Source: Dendrocalamus latiflorus (Eukaryota; Streptophyta; Magnoliopsida; Poales; Poaceae). Taken from it: DNA of 64,000 nt. Positions within the stretch are counted from its first letter, which is position 1, and the number at the start of each line of letters is the position of its first letter. Location: the NCBI GenBank assembly GCA_017311315.1, contig CM029626.1:30746869-30810868 (forward strand). The letters are read 5' to 3'. A program made the translations under genes and the position numbers. This document shows positions 51,313-61,904 of this stretch, one piece after another. The notes beneath the pieces were generated by a model. That model worked only from the letters and a program-made list of their open reading frames with translations. It searched no databases and had not been told where the DNA came from.

Positions 51313-53082
51313 TCAGACCTTATTTCTCTCGAAATTTTCTAACTCCTCATGCATGGCATTGACCCAAGACTCATCAGAAAGAGCATGACAAACGTCCTTG
51401 GGCTCGAATGAGGCGACAAAGGCAGAATGGAGACAAAAATGTGACATGCCAGACTTTGAGCGAGTGACTCGCTCAAAAAGATCTCCAATAATCTGCTCGG
51501 AAGGATGGTCTTTTTGAATATGTCGAGGAGGTCCTGGATGAGAAGAAGAAGTGGCCTCTACCTCATGAGCTGAAGACATAGGAACAGAGCCACTAGCTGC
51601 AGAGGAAACATAAGGCATAGGCTGATCATCTGGAGGTGCAGTGGAGGAAGGCACATCAAGGGGAGGATGAGGAACTGGATCGGGTAGACACCCCTCATCT
51701 CCATCATCCTCATCATCCACAAATATGGGCTCGGACTGCTCTAAAGAACTTGAGATATCGGGCCTAGTCCCCGGACTGGCCTCGTCGAAGGTCACCTCAC
51801 AGGTCTCTACCAACTTACTAGACTCGCAGTTCCAGACCCTCGTAGTTCCAGACCCTATACGCCCGCGAAAAAGTCGAGTAACCTAGAAAGATACCATCAC
51901 AAGATCATGACTCGAACTTGTCTAGGTTCCCGGACTTCAAAATAAAACACTTGCAACCAAACACACGAAAATGAGAGACATTGGGCTTTCGCCCATATCC
52001 CAGTTCATAGGAAGTGCGATGCAAGTGTGCCCGAAGAAAAACTCTATTCAAAACATGGCACGCGGTCGCTATAGCCTCAGCCCAAAACTTCCTAGGTGTA
52101 GAATATCATCAAGCATCGTCCTGGCCATCTCGACCAAGGTACGGTTCTTCCTCTCCACGACGCCATTCTGCTGCGGGACGTGCGGAGAAGAGAACTGGTG
52201 CTCTACACCTGTCTCATCACAGAACCTCTCAAAGTAGGAATTCTTGAACTCCGTGCCATTGTCACTGCAGATCGCTCGTAAGGCACCCGGAAGCTCAACA
52301 GAAAGCCTACTGGAAAGACCTCAAAAATGTGTAAATGTCTCATCCTTCAAGGCTATGAAAAACACCTAAGAGAATCTCGAGAAGTCATCGACCACGACAA
52401 GAACATACCACTTCCCTCCTGCTGACTGCACTCGAGCTGGTCCAACTGTGTCCATGTGGAGCAGCTGTCCTGGTGCATCGGTCATAGTCACTGTGACTGA
52501 AGGGTGAGAAGCGGCAACCATCTTGCCGTGCCGGCAAGGAGCGTAAACAATATCTTTGACCATCTTGAGTTTTGACAGACCACGAATGAGATCGTGGCCG
52601 CTAACTCGGGTCAAATGGTCAAATCCAATATGACCAAGTCTCCTATGCCAGAAGGTAAGGTCACAGGACTCAGATGCAACTAAACACCGGAGAGGATAAC
52701 TTGAAGACTCAGAAAAATCAGCACGAAAGATCCTCCCATAACGAGAAATCCCGCAAACCAGACTACCTGAAGAATCAAGGATTTTGCAAGCGTTTTTCTT
52801 AAAGCTTACCTCAAAGTCGTCATCGGTAAGCTGAGAAACAGAAAGCAAATTATATTGTAGCTTACTAACCAAGGCAACATCTTTTAAAATAAAGGACTCA
52901 TTAATGCGCACTGTACCTTTGGCGATGACACGCCCAAACGAAGTGTCTCCGAAGGTGATCATCTCATCACCTGGAGCACGAGCTAGGGAAGAGAACCAAC
53001 GAGAATCTCCGGTCATGTGTCGAGAACACCCGGAGTCAACGAGCCAAACCTCTCTCTTCCCTGCCCGGCGAACCTGAGTCAA
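51313..53082 (-). pseudogene. Copia protease end, pre-integrase, integrase core and linker, with stops
   Basis: 52366-53082: protease active site VWLVDSGCSRHM (D-S-G), then pre-integrase LTFWHRRLGHIGFDHL, and integrase start GPARVQSAGGKWYVLVVVDDFSRFS, ending in TAG where relatives have Trp (SRF-S/T-W). 52366 down to about 51900: integrase core in broken frames, including the DNGTEFKN and PQQNGVVERKNRT-type segments at about 52140-52270. 51313-51813: acidic linker with DESWVNAMHEELENFERNKV, the entry to RT. The DDE residues can be traced but not in one frame. Confidence 0.85.
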
Positions 53083-56032
53083 CGAGAGAGTAAAGTCTCA
53101 GTACTAGGGTAAATCAAGAGTGATTTTGGCACCCAATACTGAGTAACACGTCGAGTAGAAGAAGTAGCCACACACGACTGACCTCTAGCTACCCTATGCT
53201 CTCTGTCGCTCAACAAGCCAGAAGGTCTGTGTGCAAACCTGAAGCAGTTGTTGGGCTTGACTGCTACGAAGGAGCGAGTCAAGACACCAGCAACATGCTG
53301 ATCACGTCGCGGGTAGCTATCTCGACGGGGAAAATGAGATCTACCCTCAGGACGGCGGATATCACGAGCAGAGGAAAATCGAGAACGAAAATCAGAAACA
53401 CCGAAAAAGCCAAGTCCTCGATACTGCCTAAAATCCTCAGAGTGATCAACCCTAAACCTCGTGTTGGTCTTAGGTGCACTCAAGGTCTGGGGCTGACCTT
53501 GAATACTCCTAAGATCGCGAACACGATCTCTCCGCGCAATCTTGGCGCGCTTGAAGCATCGCTCAACCAAGTGTCCATCCTTCTGACAGAAGGTGCAATG
53601 ATACTTCACCTTCTGAGAGGTAGAAGTAGCACGATGAGGCTTCGCCTTCTGAGAGGCCGAAGCAACAGGTGGAATCACCTGCTGTCAGAAATCCCTTGGA
53701 CAAATCCCGCTGACTTGAATTGAACTTTCTCAGTTCTGGGCTTGACCTCGATCACACCTACGGCTATGGGTCTGAGCACGATAGGTGGATGCTTCCTAAC
53801 ATCCTCAAGAAAATCATATCCTAGACCTTGATTGAATTTGCAAATCTTGGACTGGTCTAGAATAAGATTTAGCTTCTTCTTGCCTCCCACAAACCTCTCG
53901 AGAGTGTTCATAAGGTACTAACACTCCCGAAAGAGAGAGGTGCAAGAAGAGCAGGGGGAAGAGGAGACAGCAGCAGGAGAAGAGGAAGAACCAACAGCAA
54001 AAGAAGGAATGGCATGTGCACGCACAGCCGCCTCAACATTGAGGTCTTCACAAGGACTAGGAGAGACAATCCTATCTCTAGCTGTTTGGTCATCATGCCT
54101 AAGCGTCTCTACTCCTTTGGGCTTCTCCCCCACACCAGCAATCACATCATAAGAAGATTGTGACTTCTCTAGAAGGTCCTTAGTTAGCTTCACACATTTG
54201 TCATCTAATGCAATCAACTCAGATTTTAGTTTTTCACAATTATTGCATGGTGAGCTAACAGGGTCCTTAGAAGCATATTGAGCCATTTTCTTGTTATGAT
54301 CAACCATGTCTTGAAACTGTTTTGAGACAGATTCAAGTTCAGCAGTTAATTTGGGACAGTTGGTGCAAGAAACAATGGGCTCTAATAGGGAAGCATGCAA
54401 CTCAGCAATCTTATGATCTGCCCTTTTTAGGTTCATCTTCAAATTATTACAATTTTTACAAGTCTCGGGTAGATCAAGGAGCATGGTATAAAGACCTCTA
54501 AACGCATTGTCCTTATCCTCACATGAGGTGCAAGATGTAGTCTCAACAACAGTAGATGAAGGAGTAACAATCCTACTCATTTCTAGTTCAGTCAAAAGAC
54601 TAACATTCTCCACCTTAAGCATGTCAAGCTCAGAAGACAGACTATCATAAGAGGTCCTTAATTTTTCCATGTCCTCAAGCAAGACAGAGCATGTATCACA
54701 TTCGTCACGGGAGGAAGCAGATATAAGTGAAGTAAGCTCCCGCGACAATCTATCTACTTCCTTCTCCAACTCACTACACCTAGCCCTAGACCTAGCATGG
54801 AATTTCCCTAGCTTAAGAAAAGCATCATTAAGTTGGTCATAGGAGGGGTATACCTCATCGGAGTCGGAATAGAGCTCGTTGTCGCTCACTTCGCCCTCAA
54901 GGGCCATGAAGCACATGCCGAAGAAGTTGTCGCCATCCTTGGGTTCTTGATCACCCGTCCCATCGTCGTCGCTCCATCCCTCCACCTCGCTGAGGTCAAG
55001 GTCGTCGAAGGCGGTGAGGACGCAGTGGAAGAGCTTCTTGGCTTTGCCAAGGTCGCGGAACTTCTTCTTGCCTTGAGCATGAGCCGGGGGTTTCTTGTTG
55101 CGGTTCTTGTCGATGTAGTGATTCTTGCTCACACCGCCGTAGTCGCCCTTTCCTTTCCCCAGCTTGGGGCAATTTGCCCGAATGTGGTTGGGGCCACCAC
55201 ACTCAAAGAAAATTATCGGACCACTCCTTTTCCGATCTCTCACCCTCTTGTATGCGTGGGAAAACTTTCTGGCTAGAAGGGCTAACTGATCCTCTGGTAG
55301 CTACTCTAACTGATCATCAGTTACATCACAGAGGGCAGCTAGAGAGAATCCACAAATCGAATCAGAAGAAGGTCCAGAAACCAGACTGGGATCGGTGATT
55401 AAGGCCAACAACTGCGACTTCGACCTACGAGAGACTATGTCAATCTCATGAGTCTTGAGGCGTGAGTACAACGCGTCAAGAGTCAAGGTCGAGAGATCGG
55501 TGGTGTCGTTGATGGTAGTCGCCTTCATCTCCCACACACGCAAATCAAGAGCTACGAGCATCTGTCGAGCATTGTCTGAGTCGGGGTATGTGAGACCGAC
55601 CGCTTGGAGGTTGCTCAAAATCTTATGGAAACGCGCAAAGCACTCATCGAGGGATTCACCAGCGAGCATTTCAAACTTGTTGTAATCTCGCTTCAACTGG
55701 TCCTGTCGAACTGTCTTGATCTGGGTGGTGCCCTCATGGTATGCGTGGAGGGTCACCCAGATGTCGAAAGCCGACGTCAGATGAGACATGCGATCGAACT
55801 CGCTTATGCTCAGACCCTGAATTATGATGTTCCTCGCCTTAGCGTTCGCCTCAACATCAAGCATATTTCCGGCGCTGATGTTCTCATCGGCAGGAACAAC
55901 ATATCGGTTCTTGACCTTTCGCCAGATGGCGTACCCTTGAGCCGGGATGTAAGTCTCCATCCGGCTCTTCTAGAAAGGATAATCAATCCCATCGAAAATC
56001 GGGGGCTTGGTCCAGTACTTGTCTATCGCCAT
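53079..56032 (-). pseudogene. Copia Gag with coiled coil and two zinc knuckles, broken
   Basis: Start ATG at 56030-56032 (MAIDKYWTKPP); an in-frame TAG follows at about 55970 (YPF-stop-KSRME, Trp in relatives). 55301-55960: Gag core FDRMSHLTSAFDIWVTLHAYHEGT, GESLDECFARFHKILSNL, NARQMLVALDL. TAG at 55301; same frame continues: FECGGPNHIRANC (knuckle with C-G-H-C spacing), then an acidic CFMALEGEVSDNELYSDSDE patch and a long heptad-rich coiled coil (ELEKEVDRLSRELTSL, SLSSELDMLKVENVSLLTELEM), ending with TAG at 53918. After a further piece (53675-53911) the frame shifts to a second knuckle CTFCQKDGHLVERC (53079-53678). A Gag this long with a coiled coil is a SIRE/Maximus hallmark. Confidence 0.85.
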
Positions 56033-56066
56033 GGCTCTAGAGACTGGTTAAGATCTACGAGGAAGA

Positions 56067-56086
56067 GCTAACCGGCTCTGATACCA
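56067..56086 (-). promoter_or_regulatory. Primer-binding site of the SIRE copia
   Basis: The minus strand reads TGGTATCAGAGCCGGTTAGC, two bases from the LTR edge at 56089. Initiator tRNA-Met type, about 13-nt match. Confidence 0.9.
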
Positions 56087-56088
56087 AT

Positions 56089-57133
56089 TGTTGAATCGAA
56101 ATCGGCAACAGGGGGGTGAATGTTGTATCTTAAAAGTATCCCCACAAAGTATCCAAATAAAATGTTCTTCTCCGATAGCAACAAATGCTATGAAGAAAAA
56201 GAGTTAGGCACAATGGAGACTCAAGTACACAGAAGGAGATAGCAAGGCTAAACCTGCTAAAACAAAGCACCAAGAAAACTCATCGAACATCGAGCATCAG
56301 ATGCCAAACCACCTGGCCGGTCTGACCAGTGTGCAACGGCCGGTCTGACCGCCTGCACACCACCGGTCTGACCGCTGTGTGTGGGCCGGTCTGACCGGCC
56401 GGGTCTGGTTTGACCGCTTTCTTAGTTCCGGTCTGACCACTCCACCTCTTCCGGTCAGACCGCCGGTATGAAACCGGTCTGACCGGGCATCGATTTCAGA
56501 CACCAGTAAGGGCTGAAATTCAGACTGCAACTCGAGGACTTCACACAACTGAGAAATTGGAGACTTTCATCTAGTTTTCTCTGCCCAGAAAAGCAAGACT
56601 GCAACCTAAATAGAGATACAAAACTAGGGAACCAAGGAAAGCCCACTCAAGACCAAGAATTAAAGTTTTTCACTCAAACCTGAAAATATGATGGTGAAGA
56701 AGAAAAAATCCAAATTGCTCATTATTCACCAATCCTTTGTTCATGAGTTTTTGCCAACAACTTAGTAACTTTCTCAGGACTTCAAACCTCAAAACTTAAG
56801 CCATGCCTTGACAGGAAATTAAATGGGGGCAAGTAAACCCTGACATAAACCCTAAAAATGCAGAAAACAGAGGAAGTGAAAAAGGAGAATATTTGATTCA
56901 TTTAATTTGCTCTTGGGAAAAACCAATCAAATGATCTTGAGACATATTCCCATCACAGAGTAATCCATTTTCCACCTTCTTGGCAAGAAATCAACTCAAA
57001 CACCAAAAAGAGGAATTGAGACAGGAAGAAGAACACGAAGAAGAAAACAGGAGACAGGAGTAATTCAAATCAAATTGATTCATCCCCATGAATGATTGAG
57101 TACTGAGGAATGATTACATGGAGTATCTATTAG
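56089..57133 (-). mobile_element. 5' LTR of the SIRE copia (minus)
   Basis: On the minus strand it ends CGATTTCGATTCAACA next to the primer site. Its first 553 bp on the plus strand (56089-56641) are repeated at 61350-61904. It contains a cluster of CCGGTCTGACC words (56308-56480). The far end is uncertain; I place it where a plus-strand copia LTR appears to begin. The frames 56297-56646 are shadows inside the LTR. Confidence 0.7.
56308..56480. repeat. Cluster of CCGGTCTGACCGG-type words in the SIRE LTR
   Basis: Roughly eight occurrences of CCGGTCTGACC or its near-complement within about 170 bp, several in back-to-back inverted form (GGCCGGTCTGACCGGCC near 56390). The same cluster is at 61577-61750. 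Confidence 0.85.
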
Positions 57134-57648
57134 TGATGTGTTCAAGAGGCAATCATAAACAATTCGGTTTTATAGGCTAAAAGGGATATTGATCCATATG
57201 GGATTAGGGTTCTAATGGGCCTACAACATGGAAGCCCATTAGTGTGCTCTATAAATATGTGGAGGTGGGGCTGCAGGTTTGAGAGACTATTGTGTTGAAA
57301 ACCCTGGCCGCCACCTCTCCTCGGCCGTATCCCGAAACCCTAGCCGGGCGCACGGTGCTAGCACACCAGCGCACGACGTTCCATCCCGAACGTGTGGACT
57401 TCGGTAGAGGCGCTGCTGTGACTGCGGCGCTAAGCGGGACGATCACTAGGAGGAGACGGTTGGACGGAGAACGTTCGACTACTACTGCTACATCGACGCG
57501 CGCTTCGTTGAATCGGCTGCATCAACGATACTTCCGCTGCACTGCGCGTCTAGTGGTAACAATCTGCGATCTCTTACTTGCATGGCTTCCTAGTTTATGC
57601 GGTAGAAAATTTTATTCTACGCTAGCGTAGCGTACGCGTGTTCCTACA
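57134..57648 (+). mobile_element. 5' LTR of a plus-strand copia element
   Basis: Ends GTGTTCCTACA immediately before a canonical primer site. A TATA box CTATAAATATG lies at about 57249. The start is taken at TGATGTG, but only because no partner LTR is available; TGTTCAAG at 57139 is an equally good start. The frame 57292-57630 is within R/U5 and not called as a gene. Confidence 0.65.
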
Positions 57649-57649
57649 G

Positions 57650-57662
57650 TGGTATCAGAGCC
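57650..57662 (+). promoter_or_regulatory. Primer-binding site of the plus-strand copia
   Basis: TGGTATCAGAGCC, one base after the LTR end at 57648; matches the initiator tRNA-Met 3' end. Confidence 0.92.
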
Positions 57663-59109
57663 ATCCTGTGTAGTTTTTGTTCTGGATTGGTCGCATATGG
57701 TTGATATATTGTTTGTAGTAGATGCAATCTATTACTGTTCTTATGCTAGGTTCATGTGATGGATCTTTCAGTGCACGGGTTGATTAGATCAATCCGTCAT
57801 AAGGGGTTGAAATAGGTATGAGTTGATAGCATCATGTGGCCAAAAAGATTAGTTCGTGCTCCTTCTTTGATGTACGCGCGAATTGCCCTTACCGGCTGGA
57901 ATCACCATCGGGGCTAACTGCGCGCACAATCAGTAGATTCAGCCAACAGATCGAGGTCTTGTGTTGCGGTCTCCTCAAGTATACCGATCGCGATGATCAA
58001 TGTGATTGATCTAATGAAAATTGAGATATTTTGAATGGCTCGGATTTGGGTTGATTTGATCGGCCCGATGAGATTTTCATAGCGATTTCATAGATGTGAT
58101 CTATGTAATTCCGTGGGGTTTTCAGGGCGCTGCCCTGAAACCCGCAGGGGGACCGCCGTTGCGTACACGCATAGATTGTTATACAAACACATTCATGTTA
58201 GGGCGGTAGAATGCGTTCTCCTCTTAACTTGTTTTTGCAGGGAATGATGTGAATGGTATGGCATAGATGTATATGAGATGCATGTGTGTTTTGGCGGCCT
58301 GTGTGTCGTATTAATCACAGATGAGTTGAGGCTGTTCTTTAATTGTATAACGACCTGCGTGTCGACTTGTGATGCTTGTGCTCCTCATGTAATTCATTTG
58401 CTAGCTATTAGTTGTAATAGTTTAGTTCTTTACCATGGAGGCTTCAAGCGTGATGACAAAGAGGACAGGAAGTGTGGTGAAGGACATCACCGTGGAACCA
58501 TGGCGATGGTAACCACTACGATTCAAAGGCCATACCATTCATAGTATAATGTCATTATATGCATGTGATATTTATTTTCTGTCATACTATTCTTTCATGT
58601 CATACCTGTAGAGGATGTATTTTTCATGACAGAATACCTTCCCTCAGAAAAATTAAGAATTCATTTGATGCCCTTCCAATTGCTGCGCCTATAAGAATTA
58701 CGATCATTGTTTGGTAGGTCTGCCAAAGCAGAGTACCATCAACTATCTTGATCTAATAGGGTGGATGATAGACATCCACTTGCATAGTGTTGGTTTACTT
58801 GACAAGGCTATCAAATTGGATTTGGGCCTTGGGGCAGGGTGTTGGGAGCCGGGGCATTGGATGCCACCCAACAAACAAGAGTAACATAAGATGTGATTAG
58901 CAAGCGTTGCTTACCTACGTCACTAGGTTTCTAGCGGTGATGCCAAAGCTCACTAGGGCTTAGTGAAATATGGATCTTGACTCACTACATGTTATTAGAG
59001 GGTATTTGATTTTAAACATATAGTGGAAGTATCTTTTGTTAAATTGTTTAATGGAAGTATTCACATAAACATAGCGCTGAATTTTCGCATATATTTTATG
59101 TTGTAGACA
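57663..59109 (+). other. Long untranslated leader of the plus-strand copia
   Basis: About 1.45 kb without a convincing gene between primer site and Gag. The 58278-58544 frame has no recognisable domain. Confidence 0.65.
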
Positions 59110-60566
59110 ATGCCGCCATCTACTTCCTCCACACCCAGTTTTAATCTACGATCTATTCTTGAGAAAGAAAAATTAAATGGAACAAACTTCATTGATTGGT
59201 ATCGCAACTTGAGAATCGTTCTCAAGCAAGAAAAGAAGGAATATGTTCTAGAGGGTCCATATCCAGATGAACCAGCTGAAGATGCTACTCGTGCTCAAAA
59301 GAATGAGTATGACAAACATTGTAATGACTCACTGGATGTTAGCTGTCTCATGCTTGCCACCATGACCTCTGAGCTTCAGAAGCAACATGAGAACACGGAT
59401 GCCTACAATATGATTGTGGGTCTTAAAGGCATGTTTGAAAACCAGGCAAGGGCTGAAAGGTAGAACACCTCTAAGTCATTGTTTGCGTGCAAGTTAGCTG
59501 AAGGAAATCCAGTCAGCCCTCATGTGATCAAGATGATTGGTTACATTGAGAGTTTGGAAAAACTTGGTTTTCCCCTTAGCCAAGAGTTGGCTACTGATGT
59601 GATTCTCCAGTCGCTCCCTCCGAGCTTTGAGCCAGTCCTTTTGAATTTTCATATGAATGGCATGGAGAAGTCAATGACCGAGTTGCATGGGATGCTTAAG
59701 TCAGCAGAGGAGAGCATTAAAAAAAGCTCCAATCATGTGATGATGGTTCAGAAGACTACCAAATTCAAAAAGAAGAATAATAAGGCTTTGAGCAAAGGAA
59801 AGGGCACGGGTAAAACTCAAGATGAGATCTCGAGTGTCAAATCTAAGCTTCAGAAGCTCAAGATTGGTGCTGCACCTAAAACCATTTGCTATCATTGCCA
59901 AGGGACTGGACATTGGAAAAGAAACTGCAAGAAGTACTTGGCAGAACTAGAAAAGAAGAAACGAAGTAAGACTTCTACTTCAGGTATAAATGTTATAGAA
60001 ATAAATCTTACTACATCTCATGTTAGTTCTTGGGTATTTGATACCGGATCGGTTGCTCATATTTGCAATTCGATGCAGGGGCTGACAAGGAGTAGGAGTT
60101 TGGCAAGAGGCGAGGTCGATCTTCGCGTAGGCAATGGAGCAAGAGTTGCTGCGTTAGCTATCGGCACTTTACCATTATCTTTACCCTCAGGATTAGTTTT
60201 GGAATTAAATAATTGTTATTATGTTCCTGCCTTAAGCAAAACATTATTTCTGCTTCATGTTTGGGAGCAGAAGGTTATGAGTTCAGAATAAAGAACAATT
60301 GTTGTTCAATTTATTTGAATGATATGCTTTATGGTCTTGCTCCATTGATAAATGGATTATATGTTTTAAATCTTGAGGATGTGCCTATCTATAACGTTAA
60401 TGCTAAGAGGCTTCGGCCTAATGATTTGAATCCCACTTATATCTGGCATTGTCGTTTGGGTCACATAAATGATAAGCGCATGATGAAGCTCCATGCAGAT
60501 GGCCTTCTAAACTCATTTAATTTTGAATCATTTGAAACATGCGAGTCTTGTTTACTTGGCGACTAA
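59110..60566 (+). pseudogene. Copia Gag, protease and pre-integrase, one stop and frameshifts
   Basis: Start MPPSTSSTPSFNLRSILEKE at 59110. Gag runs to TAG at 59461-59463 (RAER-stop-NTSKSLFACKL); the frame stays open afterwards to 60291. Gag core words: FIDWYRNLRIVLKQEKKEYVL, KLAEGNPVSPHVIKMIGYIE, LPPSFEPVLLNFHMNGMEKSM. CCHC knuckle CYHCQGTGHWKRNC at about 59890. Protease D-T-G in WVFDTGSVAHIC at about 60040. A one-base loss near 60240 (in SKxNIIS) shifts the frame to 60213-60566, which carries pre-integrase: YEFRIKNNCCSIYLND, TYIWHCRLGHINDKRMMKL, CESCLLG. A further shift near 60560 leads into integrase. Confidence 0.85.
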
Positions 60567-60800
60567 GACACCTTTCACTGGTGTAGGTGAGAGGGCAAAT
60601 GACTTGTTGGCCTTAGTACATTCAGATGTATGTGGACCAATGAGTTCAACTGCCAGAGGTGGTTTTCAGTACTTCATAACCTTTACCGATGACTTTAGTA
60701 GATATGGATACATCTACCTAATGAGGCATAAGTCTGAATCATTTGAAAAGTTCAAGGAATTTCAGAATGAGGTACAAAGTTCAAGGAATTTCAGAATTAT
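60567..60800 (+). pseudogene. Copia integrase N-terminal part, truncated
   Basis: ERANDLLALVHSDVCGPMSSTARGG, YFITFTDDFSRYGYIYLM and KFKEFQNEV are the start of the copia integrase core, with the first two Asp residues of the D-D-E triad region visible. It then breaks: a 22-nt word (AAAGTTCAAGGAATTTCAG plus AAT) occurs at 60747 and again at 60776, after which the coding match ends. Confidence 0.8.
60747..60797. repeat. Short tandem duplication (22-nt word, 29-bp period) at the copia break
   Basis: AAGTTCAAGGAATTTCAGAA occurs at 60748 and 60777, separated by TGAGGTACA. It lies exactly where the integrase match stops and the Tat-derived fragment begins. Confidence 0.85.
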
Positions 60801-60824
60801 TTGGTTCCTTGAATAATGGTGCGA

Positions 60825-61290
60825 CGATAGACCCGTGCAGAGCAAGAGAACCAGGACTACGGCATGTGGTGCGAGGTGCACGGCTGTGGGGATCACTTCA
60901 CGCGAGCATGCACCGCCATTGCGGCACTCCGTCAAAGCGTCACCAGGGATAGGGCCCTGGAGGCGGGGCCACCCGTCGTGGCCGATGTGCAGAAGCCCCA
61001 AGAGGGCCCCCTGCGGATTCAACCCCACGTGCAGCATCCCCAAGAAGGCCCCTTGCGGATTCAGGCCCCGGAGGGAGCCAACACCGGATCATAAATGTCA
61101 TTTCTGGTGTTCTTCACTAGAGTTCTCCTCGGCGCGGCAACAGAAGGCCAACACGCGGAGGCGACATCACGTGGCAGCGTACCTGGTGCAAGCACCGCCG
61201 TAGTGGGCGCGGCACAAAATCACCTTCGTGCCTGCTGACGCCGACGGCGTGGAATTCCCTCACCAAGATCCCCTACTGCCATGAGAAGTC
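60825..61290 (+). pseudogene. Transplanted Tat gag-end/protease-start fragment
   Basis: WCEVHGCGDHFTRACTAIAALRQ at about 60865-60930 parallels CEVHGYGGHFTWTCTKIVALRQ of the minus-strand Tat element (about 46680-46745). GVEFPHQDPL at about 61240-61270 parallels its protease entry EFPHQDPLV (46475). Between them is a decayed stretch containing PQEGPLRIQ twice. The fragment is on the opposite strand to the 44-48 kb element and comes from a different member of the family. Frames are broken and it cannot make a product. Confidence 0.75.
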
Positions 61291-61349
61291 TCACTTGAGC
61301 GAGCATGGTTAAGCCATGTGAAGTCTCGCTCAGGCTCAAGAGGGGGTCA

Positions 61350-61904
61350 TGTTGGATCGAAATCGGTAACAGATGGGGGTGAATGTTGTATCTTAAAAGT
61401 ATCCCCACAAAGTATCCAAATAAAATGTTCTTCTCCGATAGCAACAAATGCTATAAAGAAAAAGAGTTAGGCACACTGGAGACTCAGGTACACAGAAGGA
61501 GATAGCAAGGCAAAACCTGCTAAAACAAAGCACCAAGAAAACTCATCGAACATCGAGCATCAGCTGCCAAACCACCTGGCCGGTCTGACCGGTGTGCAAC
61601 GGCCGGTCTGACCGCCTGCACACCGCCGATCTGACCGCCGTGTGTGGGCCGGTCTGACCGGCCGGGTCCAGTCTGACCGCTTTCTTAGTTCCGGTCTGAC
61701 CGCTCCACCTCTTCCGGTCAGACTGCCGGTATGAAACTGGTCTGACCAGGCATCGATTTCAGACACTAGTAAGGACTGAAATTCAGACTGCAACTCGAGG
61801 ACTTCACACAACTGAGAAATTGGAGACATTCATCTGGTTTTCTCTGCCCAGAAAAGGAAGACTACAACCTAAATAGAGATACAAGACTAGGGAACCAAGG
61901 AAAG
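61350..61904 (-). mobile_element. SIRE LTR fragment (minus orientation)
   Basis: 555 bp collinear with 56089-56641 with roughly 95 percent identity by eye, starting TGTTGGATCGAAATCGG. It contains the same CCGGTCTGACC cluster (61577-61750). There is no primer site below it, so its internal region has been lost; above, it is cut at 61904 where a plus-strand LTR seems to begin. Confidence 0.8.
61577..61750. repeat. Second CCGGTCTGACCGG-type cluster
   Basis: Same order of words as 56308-56480, with a few substitutions. Confidence 0.85.

Larger units (their letters stand above)
48508..57133 (-). mobile_element. SIRE/Maximus-like Ty1/copia element (minus), inactivated
   Basis: Minus strand, high to low: 5' LTR (from 56089 up), primer site, long Gag, protease, integrase, RT, RNase H, PPT, long 3' non-coding region. 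The order (integrase before RT) is copia. The long coiled-coil Gag with two zinc knuckles and the 1.3-kb 3' non-coding region with PPT-like repeats fit the SIRE/Maximus lineage. The 3' LTR is missing; the sequence stops against the Tat LTR at about 48507. There are at least five in-frame stops and two frameshifts. Confidence 0.85.
57134..60800 (+). mobile_element. Truncated Ty1/copia element (plus): LTR, leader, gag, protease, start of integrase
   Basis: Collinear copia organisation that stops abruptly inside the integrase core at about 60775-60800. There it runs into a Tat gag/protease fragment. The 3' two-thirds of pol, PPT and 3' LTR are absent. Gag type (RSILEKEKLNGTNFIDWYRNLRIVLKQEKK) differs from the SIRE family nearby; lineage not assigned. 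Confidence 0.8.

Noticed and set aside
57292..57630. 112-codon frame upstream of the plus copia
   Set aside because: It falls between the TATA box and the primer site, i.e. in the R/U5 region of the LTR, and shows no domain.
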